A stretch of 11,085 nucleotides of DNA from positions 1 to 11,085 of the forward strand of contig JAJYIC010000047.1 in NCBI GenBank assembly GCA_021790295.1. Reading direction: 5' to 3'. The notes beneath the pieces were generated by a model. It made no database searches and was not told where the DNA came from. It saw nothing but the letters and a program-made list of their open reading frames with translations. The position numbers and the translations under genes were made by a program. The stretch's first letter is position 1. The number at the start of each line of letters is the position of its first letter. The stretch is from Pseudomonadota bacterium. Lineage in GTDB: Bacteria; Pseudomonadota; Alphaproteobacteria; ATCC43930; CGMCC-115725. Positions 6,165 through 11,085 of the stretch are shown here, piece by piece.

Positions 6165-7970
6165 GTGCGGGTTTGCGTTTTTCTTTTTCTTGCCGCCTTT
6201 GCCGGCACGCGTCTCCTCGCTCCTGCGGCGGCGGCCGATCTTTCCTATCAGACGGTGATCCTCGGCGCCAAGCCCGCAGCGCTCGCCGCGCTTTTGAACA
6301 ATGTCTCGCAATTGAAGGCGCTCCAAGATCGTCCTCCGCCGTCGCGCGGGGCGCTCGATCGGCGCGCCGAGCGCGACCTCAAATTCCTCGAAGAGGCCGC
6401 CCACAGCCGCGGCTACTGGGGCGCAAAGGCGAAATACACCATCGATTTCGCCGCCCGCCCGGCAAAGGTGATGGTCAGGGTCGAACCGGGGCCGCTTTAC
6501 CGCGTCGGGGAGATTGCGGTGTTGGGGCCTTCGGGGAAGCCGCTTTCCGTTCCGAGCCCCAAAGGCGCTGCCGCCTTGCCTCTCCGCCGCGGCGACCCTG
6601 CCGAAACGGCCCCGGTCGTCGCCATGGGAGAGGCGCTTTTGGCGCGGCTCGAAGAAGAAGGCCATCCCTTCGCCAAAATCCTGCAGCGGCGGGTGGTGAT
6701 CGACAAAGAGACGCTGAGGATGCGGGTCACATGGGTTCTCGATCCCGCTCCTCTCGAGCGTTTCGGCCCGATCGCGGTTTCGGGGCTGAAGACGCTCGAC
6801 AAGGGCTACGTCGAGCGGCGCGTGCGCTGGCGGCGGGGGGCTCTTTATGATTCGCGCAAGGTCGAGGCGACGCGCCAGGCCCTCGCCGCGAGCGGTCTTT
6901 TCAGCACCGTCCTGATCACCCCGGCGCGGGCTCCTGGCCACCCGGAAGAGGCCCTGATGAGGATCGCCTTCACCGAGCGTGCGCCGCACACGATCGGGGC
7001 CGGCGTCGCCTATAATTCGAACATAGGCGCCGCCGCGCGGCTTTTCTGGCAGGATCGCAACCTGTTCGGCCATGCCGAAGACTTGCGGCTTTCGAGCGAA
7101 TTCGGGGAACAGACAAAAGGGGCGTCGGTCGATTTTCGCCGCCCCGATTTCCTTCTTCCCGATCAGGATTTTCTCGCGGTCGCCAAGGTCGAGGACGATA
7201 CGCCCCTTGCCTATCACAGCCGCCGCGGGGCCATCTCGGCAGGATTCGAGCGCCGTTTCGGCCGCTTCCTTTCGGGCGGCGGCGCCCTAAGCCTTGAAAA
7301 AGCGAACGTCGTCCAACTCGCCGCGCTTTCTCTCATCACCGCCAGCGAGCGCACGCAGCACTACGCGCTTGTGGGGCTTCCACTTTATCTCAAATACGAC
7401 TCGACCGACAGCCTTCTCAACCCGACCCGCGGCATCCGCTGGCAGGTTGCGGCGACCCCGTACCAGAGTTTTTCCGGTCAAAACCTCGATTTCGCGTCGA
7501 GCTGGGCGTGGCTGAGCGCCTACCGGCGTCTTGCGCCCGGAGGGCGTTGGGTGCTGGCGCTGCGCGGTGCCGTCGCCTCGATCGAAGGCGGGCCTTCGCT
7601 CCTTTCGATCCCGGCGGATAAGCGCATCTACGCCGGCGGCGGCGGCTCGATCCGCGCTTACGGTTATCAGATGGCGGGGGCGCTCGACAGCGAAAACAGG
7701 CCGATCGGAGGCAAGTCGAGCGCCGTCGTCGATCTCGAGCTCCGGATCAGGGTCACCGGAAAATTCGGCGTCGTGCCGTTTCTCGATGCCGGCAGCTCTT
7801 ACCAGAAAAGCGTGCCGCAACTGCGCGAGCGCCTTTTTTACGGCCCCGGTCTCGGCTTCAGATATTATACGCCGTTCGGGCCTTTGCGCCTCGACGTCGC
7901 GACGCCTTTCGACCGCCGCGGCGCCGATGCGCCGGTCGAGGTTTATATCAGCATCGGCCAGGCGTTTTGA
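6165..7970 (+). CDS. tamA: TamA, outer-membrane Omp85-family assembly protein
   Basis: A 601-residue outer-membrane protein that partners TamB in the translocation and assembly module, helping insert certain outer-membrane proteins and move lipids. A signal peptide covers about residues 1-24 (MRVCVF hydrophobic core, cleavage near AAAA-DL). POTRA-like modules fill roughly 26-275; the third (about 198-272) is clearest, with ERFGPIAVSGLKTLDKGYVERRV. The C-terminal 16-strand barrel (about 276-601) has DSTDSLLNPTRGIRW (412-426), the loop-6 motif GGGGSIRAYGYQ (491-502), FGPLRLDVATPFD (571-583) and a terminal YISIGQAF ending in Phe, the usual barrel signal. The common RGY of loop 6 is RAY here. The start is GTG 6165, preceded by GGAG and GGGG; a signal peptide directly follows. 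The stop overlaps the tamB ATG. Confidence 0.93.
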   Translation: MRVCVFLFLAAFAGTRLLAPAAAADLSYQTVILGAKPAALAALLNNVSQLKALQDRPPPSRGALDRRAERDLKFLEEAAHSRGYWGAKAKYTIDFAARPAKVMVRVEPGPLYRVGEIAVLGPSGKPLSVPSPKGAAALPLRRGDPAETAPVVAMGEALLARLEEEGHPFAKILQRRVVIDKETLRMRVTWVLDPAPLERFGPIAVSGLKTLDKGYVERRVRWRRGALYDSRKVEATRQALAASGLFSTVLITPARAPGHPEEALMRIAFTERAPHTIGAGVAYNSNIGAAARLFWQDRNLFGHAEDLRLSSEFGEQTKGASVDFRRPDFLLPDQDFLAVAKVEDDTPLAYHSRRGAISAGFERRFGRFLSGGGALSLEKANVVQLAALSLITASERTQHYALVGLPLYLKYDSTDSLLNPTRGIRWQVAATPYQSFSGQNLDFASSWAWLSAYRRLAPGGRWVLALRGAVASIEGGPSLLSIPADKRIYAGGGGSIRAYGYQMAGALDSENRPIGGKSSAVVDLELRIRVTGKFGVVPFLDAGSSYQKSVPQLRERLFYGPGLGFRYYTPFGPLRLDVATPFDRRGADAPVEVYISIGQAF

Positions 7971-10900
7971 TGGCTCGGTTGCGCCATGTCGCCTTGGGTT
8001 TGGCGGTCTTTCTCGCTGTTGTCGGCGCCGTTTCGGCCGCCGCCTTTGTGGTTGCCGAGACCCCGTTCGGAAAGGCCTGGATCGCGCGCGAGGCGGGCCG
8101 CCTTTTGAGCGGACCGGGTTTGAGCTTTTCCCTCGAAGGGCTTTCCGGCATCCTTCCTTTCCGCGTGAGGGCAAAGCGCATCACCCTCGCGGACGGCAAA
8201 GGGAAGTGGCTCAAGGTCAGGGATGCGGCGATCGATCTGTCCGCGCGGGCGCTTCTTGGCGGGCGGGTGCGGGTCCGCCTTGCCGCAGCGCGGGAGATCG
8301 AACTCTCCCGCCTTCCTGTTTCCCCACCCCCCAAAAAGCCGGCCCGGGGAGGGTTTGCGCTTCCCCGCCTGCCGTTCCCCTTGAGCCTCGAACGGTTGCA
8401 GGTGGGGCGGCTCGTCCTCGCGGCCCCTCTTCTCGGCGAGCGCGTCACCGCGACGCTTCAAGGCCGCGCCGCTCTCGCCGGGCAAAGCGGCCGCGCCTTT
8501 CTCGATTTGCACCGCACCGACGGCGTGCCGGGCGCATTGAATGTCGCCCTTTCGCTTTCGCATTCCCTTCTCGAAGTTCATCTCGCCGCCCGGGAGCCGA
8601 CCGGCATCCTTATCGACCGCCTTTTCAAGCGTCGCGACCATCCGCCTTTTGCGCTTTCTCTCGACGGCAAAGGGCCGCTCGACGATTGGCGCGGACGGCT
8701 TTCCGCTTCGGCGGGAAGGCTTGCCCATCTCTGCGCGCGCCTGCGCCTTTCGGTGCGCGCCCGCACTCTATTTTCTCTCTCCGGCAGGGCGTCACTTGCA
8801 AAATTGCTCCCTCCCGCGTTCGCCCCCCCTTTTGGAGAGCGTCTGAAATTCGGCCTTTCCGCGACGGTGGCTCCGGTACTCGCGCTCGATCGGCTTGCCA
8901 TCGAGGCCGCAGGCGGGCGGATTACGGCAAAGGGACGTCTCGGCAAAAGGCGGCGGAGCCTGAGCGCGGAGGTCAGGGCTACCGCGCCCGATCTTTCCCT
9001 GTTGAAAGGGCTGATCGGCGTCCCGATCGCGGGGAGCGCGAGGCTTTGGGCAAGGCTCGATGGAACGCTTTCGCAACCGCGGCTCAAAGGAAAACTCAGG
9101 GCGCGTGCGCTTTCCTTTGGCCCGGCGAGCGCGGAAAGGCTTTCGGCAAACATCAGCGCTCGCCTGCCCGAACCGGCTCCCGGAAAGCGCCCCGAACTCG
9201 AGGCCAAAGGAAAGGTCTTCGGGATCCTCTTCCCTTCGGGCTTGGCCCTTCCGGAAGAGCCCCTTTCCTGGTCGCTTGCCGCGCGTCTTTCCCGCGACGG
9301 CGGGTTCGATCTGACGCGCTTTGATGCGTCGGGTTTCGGGGCAAAGGCTTCGGCCTCGGGGAAGATCGCCGCGGGCGGCGGCGGATTTTCCGGCCGCCTC
9401 GCCCTCGAAGCCCAAGATCTCGGCGCGTTTTCGGCCCTCGCCGGGCGCCCGCTCGCCGGCGCGATGCGCCTCGAAGCGCGGGCGCAAAGCCGGGGCGCGA
9501 CCGGCTTTGCCGTCACTTTCGAAGGCAAAGGCCAAGGGATCAAGACAGGAATTGCCGAAGCCGACGCTCTTCTCGGCGCAAGGCTCGCCATCGCCGGAGA
9601 GGCCGAACGCGACAACAAAGGTGCTTTCCGTCTCGAACGCTTTTCGCTCGCGGGAAAGGATGGCGCGCTTTCGGCAAAGGGCGGGCTCGATCCGCGTTCG
9701 CGGCTTTCCCTTTCGCTCGCCTTCTCTCTGCCTCGCCTCGAGCCTTTGGGCGCTCTCGTCAAGGCGCCGCTTGAGGGCAGTCTTCAGGGCCACGCCCGGA
9801 TCGAGGGTCCTCTCGATAGTCCCGCCCTTCTCGGCGAGATAAAGGGAAAAGGGATCGCGCTCGGCCGCCAAAGGCTCGACCGGCTCTCGCTCGACGCAAA
9901 GATCGCCGATCTTGCGAAACCGGCGGCGGCGCTCGACGGCGCCTTTCGTTCGGGCGCGCTTGCCGGTTCATTCTCCCTTTTGGCAAAGCCTCTCTCGGCA
10001 GAGGCGATCGCGTTTAGAGGGCTGCGCCTTTCCGCAGGGAAAAGCGCCTTTAGCGGAAATCTCGAACTGTTTCCCTCGACCGGCCTTCTCGATGGCGCGA
10101 TCGCGGGACGGGTCGGCGATCTCGAACCCTGGTCGGCACTTTTTGGCATTCCTTTGAAAGGCCGCCTCGAGGTGAAGGCAGGGTTTGCCGCCGGGCGCGG
10201 GCAAAGGCTTTCCCTTCGCGTTTCAGGCGAAAGGCTCGCCGCCGCTGCGTGGAAATTCGCCCATTTCTCGCTTACAGCCGAACTTTCCGGTCTCTGGCAG
10301 AGAGCGCAAGGGAAAGGCCGGATTTCGCTTGCCGGCTTGCGCTTTAACGAATCCGCGGCCAAGACCGTTTCGCTTTCCTTTAGAAGCCTCCGCAGCGGGG
10401 ATTTCGCCCTCAAAGGCGCTCTCGAAGGGGCTCTCGAAGGCCGTCCCGCGGCTCTTTCTTTGACCGGGGATTTGAGCCTTGGCGCCCTTTTCGAAAGGCT
10501 CCGAGTGGGTCGCTTCGAAGGCAGTTTCGCCGGCGCCGCGGTTTCTCTCGGCAAGCCTCTCGTCCTCGCCCGGCAGGGCGCCGATTTCGCTTTCTCTTCC
10601 CTCGATTTGCGCCTCGGCAAAGGGCGTCTTTCGGGAAGCGGAAAGCTCAGGGGGGATATCCTGCGCTTGAACCTCAAAGGCGCCGGTCTCCCTGTCGCGC
10701 CTTTGGCGAGCCTTTTCGGCTATCCGTCCTTTTCCGGAGAGGCCTTTTTCGATGCCGAACTCGGCGGCACCGTTGCGGCGCCGAAAGGGCACGCGGCTTT
10801 CGCCCTCAAAGGGCTTCGCGTCGGCCTTTCCAAATTGCGCCAGCTTCCCCCTCTCGCTTTCAGCCTCGAAGGCAATTGGGAGGGCAAAAGGATCACATTC

Positions 10901-11085
10901 AAAGGCGGGCTAAAAGGGCTTGCGAAGGATCGCATCGCCGTTGACGGCTCCTTGCCGCTGGTTCTCTCGAAAGCGCCCTTTGCCCTCGCCATGCCCGCCG
11001 ATGGGCGCCTCCGACTCCATGCCAAAGGCGGGGGCGATCTCGCCCATTTCTCCGCTCTCTTGTCATTCGGCGAAGACTGCGTTTC
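7970..11085 (+). CDS. tamB: TamB, translocation and assembly module protein, 3' end beyond the window
   Basis: The frame is open from ATG 7970 to the right edge: 1038 codons and no stop. TamB-type proteins are anchored in the inner membrane and span the periplasm as a long hydrophobic-grooved beta-structure, contacting TamA and taking part in outer-membrane protein assembly and phospholipid transport. Residues 1-28 are a signal-anchor (MARLRH followed by a hydrophobic Ala/Val/Leu/Phe run), then ETPFGKAWIAREAGRLL, a typical TamB/AsmA-like opening. The rest is a monotonous series of beta repeats rich in Leu, Ala, Gly and Ser with alternating polarity, such as FSLEGLSGILPFRVRAKRI, LEAKGKVFGI and FSGNLELFPSTGLLDGAIAG. 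Residues 817-824 are a tandem ALEG-ALEG. The conserved C-terminal TamB domain is not reached; families usually run to 1200-1500 residues. The TGATG overlap with tamA implies coupled translation. Identity rests on position and architecture. Confidence 0.9.
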   Translation, partial: MARLRHVALGLAVFLAVVGAVSAAAFVVAETPFGKAWIAREAGRLLSGPGLSFSLEGLSGILPFRVRAKRITLADGKGKWLKVRDAAIDLSARALLGGRVRVRLAAAREIELSRLPVSPPPKKPARGGFALPRLPFPLSLERLQVGRLVLAAPLLGERVTATLQGRAALAGQSGRAFLDLHRTDGVPGALNVALSLSHSLLEVHLAAREPTGILIDRLFKRRDHPPFALSLDGKGPLDDWRGRLSASAGRLAHLCARLRLSVRARTLFSLSGRASLAKLLPPAFAPPFGERLKFGLSATVAPVLALDRLAIEAAGGRITAKGRLGKRRRSLSAEVRATAPDLSLLKGLIGVPIAGSARLWARLDGTLSQPRLKGKLRARALSFGPASAERLSANISARLPEPAPGKRPELEAKGKVFGILFPSGLALPEEPLSWSLAARLSRDGGFDLTRFDASGFGAKASASGKIAAGGGGFSGRLALEAQDLGAFSALAGRPLAGAMRLEARAQSRGATGFAVTFEGKGQGIKTGIAEADALLGARLAIAGEAERDNKGAFRLERFSLAGKDGALSAKGGLDPRSRLSLSLAFSLPRLEPLGALVKAPLEGSLQGHARIEGPLDSPALLGEIKGKGIALGRQRLDRLSLDAKIADLAKPAAALDGAFRSGALAGSFSLLAKPLSAEAIAFRGLRLSAGKSAFSGNLELFPSTGLLDGAIAGRVGDLEPWSALFGIPLKGRLEVKAGFAAGRGQRLSLRVSGERLAAAAWKFAHFSLTAELSGLWQRAQGKGRISLAGLRFNESAAKTVSLSFRSLRSGDFALKGALEGALEGRPAALSLTGDLSLGALFERLRVGRFEGSFAGAAVSLGKPLVLARQGADFAFSSLDLRLGKGRLSGSGKLRGDILRLNLKGAGLPVAPLASLFGYPSFSGEAFFDAELGGTVAAPKGHAAFALKGLRVGLSKLRQLPPLAFSLEGNWEGKRITFKGGLKGLAKDRIAVDGSLPLVLSKAPFALAMPADGRLRLHAKGGGDLAHFSALLSFGEDCV

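Noticed and set aside
7531..9324. 597-codon plus-strand frame crossing the tamA-tamB junction
   Set aside because: It overlaps both genes out of frame and the translation is Arg/Pro/Ser-rich without domains. The tamB frame is uninterrupted through this region.
8578..9762. 394-codon minus-strand frame inside tamB
   Set aside because: Shadow produced by the repetitive codon use of tamB; no ribosome binding site or domain.
7970..11085. Recurring words such as GGCAAAGG and CTCGAAGG, considered as uptake or recombination signals
   Set aside because: They coincide with Gly-Lys-Gly and Leu-Glu-Gly codons of the beta repeats and keep one reading frame, so protein repeat structure explains them.

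Overview
This GC-rich window reads as chromosome of an alphaproteobacterium, most likely of the Hyphomicrobiales (Rhizobiales). That placement is an inference. It rests on the 97-residue alphaproteobacterial form of ribosomal protein L28, an Atm1-type exporter, a MeaB GTPase, TamA/TamB, and promoter-like sites of the CTTGAC type. No phage, insertion sequence, CRISPR, tRNA or rRNA was seen. Nearly all sequence is coding, and no gene-free stretch exceeds 300 bases.

Left block (1-1984, minus strand). Three genes run leftward and are probably co-transcribed: an LLM-class flavin/F420-type oxidoreductase, then apaG, then folE (GTP cyclohydrolase I). folE runs off the left edge and lacks its last residues. 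A 233-base divergent spacer (1985-2217) separates this block from the next. It holds a 14-base palindrome, a weak promoter candidate and what may be a degenerate copy of a dispersed palindromic repeat.

Centre-left block (2218-5054, plus strand). An Atm1-type half-size ABC exporter overlaps a MeaB/ArgK-family G-protein chaperone in a GTGA junction, so translation is probably coupled. The mutase normally served by MeaB is not in the window.

Centre (5081-6091). A hotdog-fold acyl-CoA thioesterase on the minus strand converges on meaB and diverges from rpmB (L28). The 234-base spacer between thioesterase and rpmB carries a good promoter candidate for each direction and four phased 10-base direct repeats. 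It is the most interesting regulatory stretch here.

Right block (6165-11085, plus strand). tamA (outer-membrane Omp85 barrel) and tamB (inner-membrane-anchored periplasm-spanning protein) overlap by one base (TGATG). Together they form the translocation and assembly module. tamB stays open to the right edge; 1038 codons are present and its C-terminal domain lies outside.

Nothing in the window looks like an undescribed system. It is a housekeeping and envelope-biogenesis region whose points of interest are regulatory and contextual.
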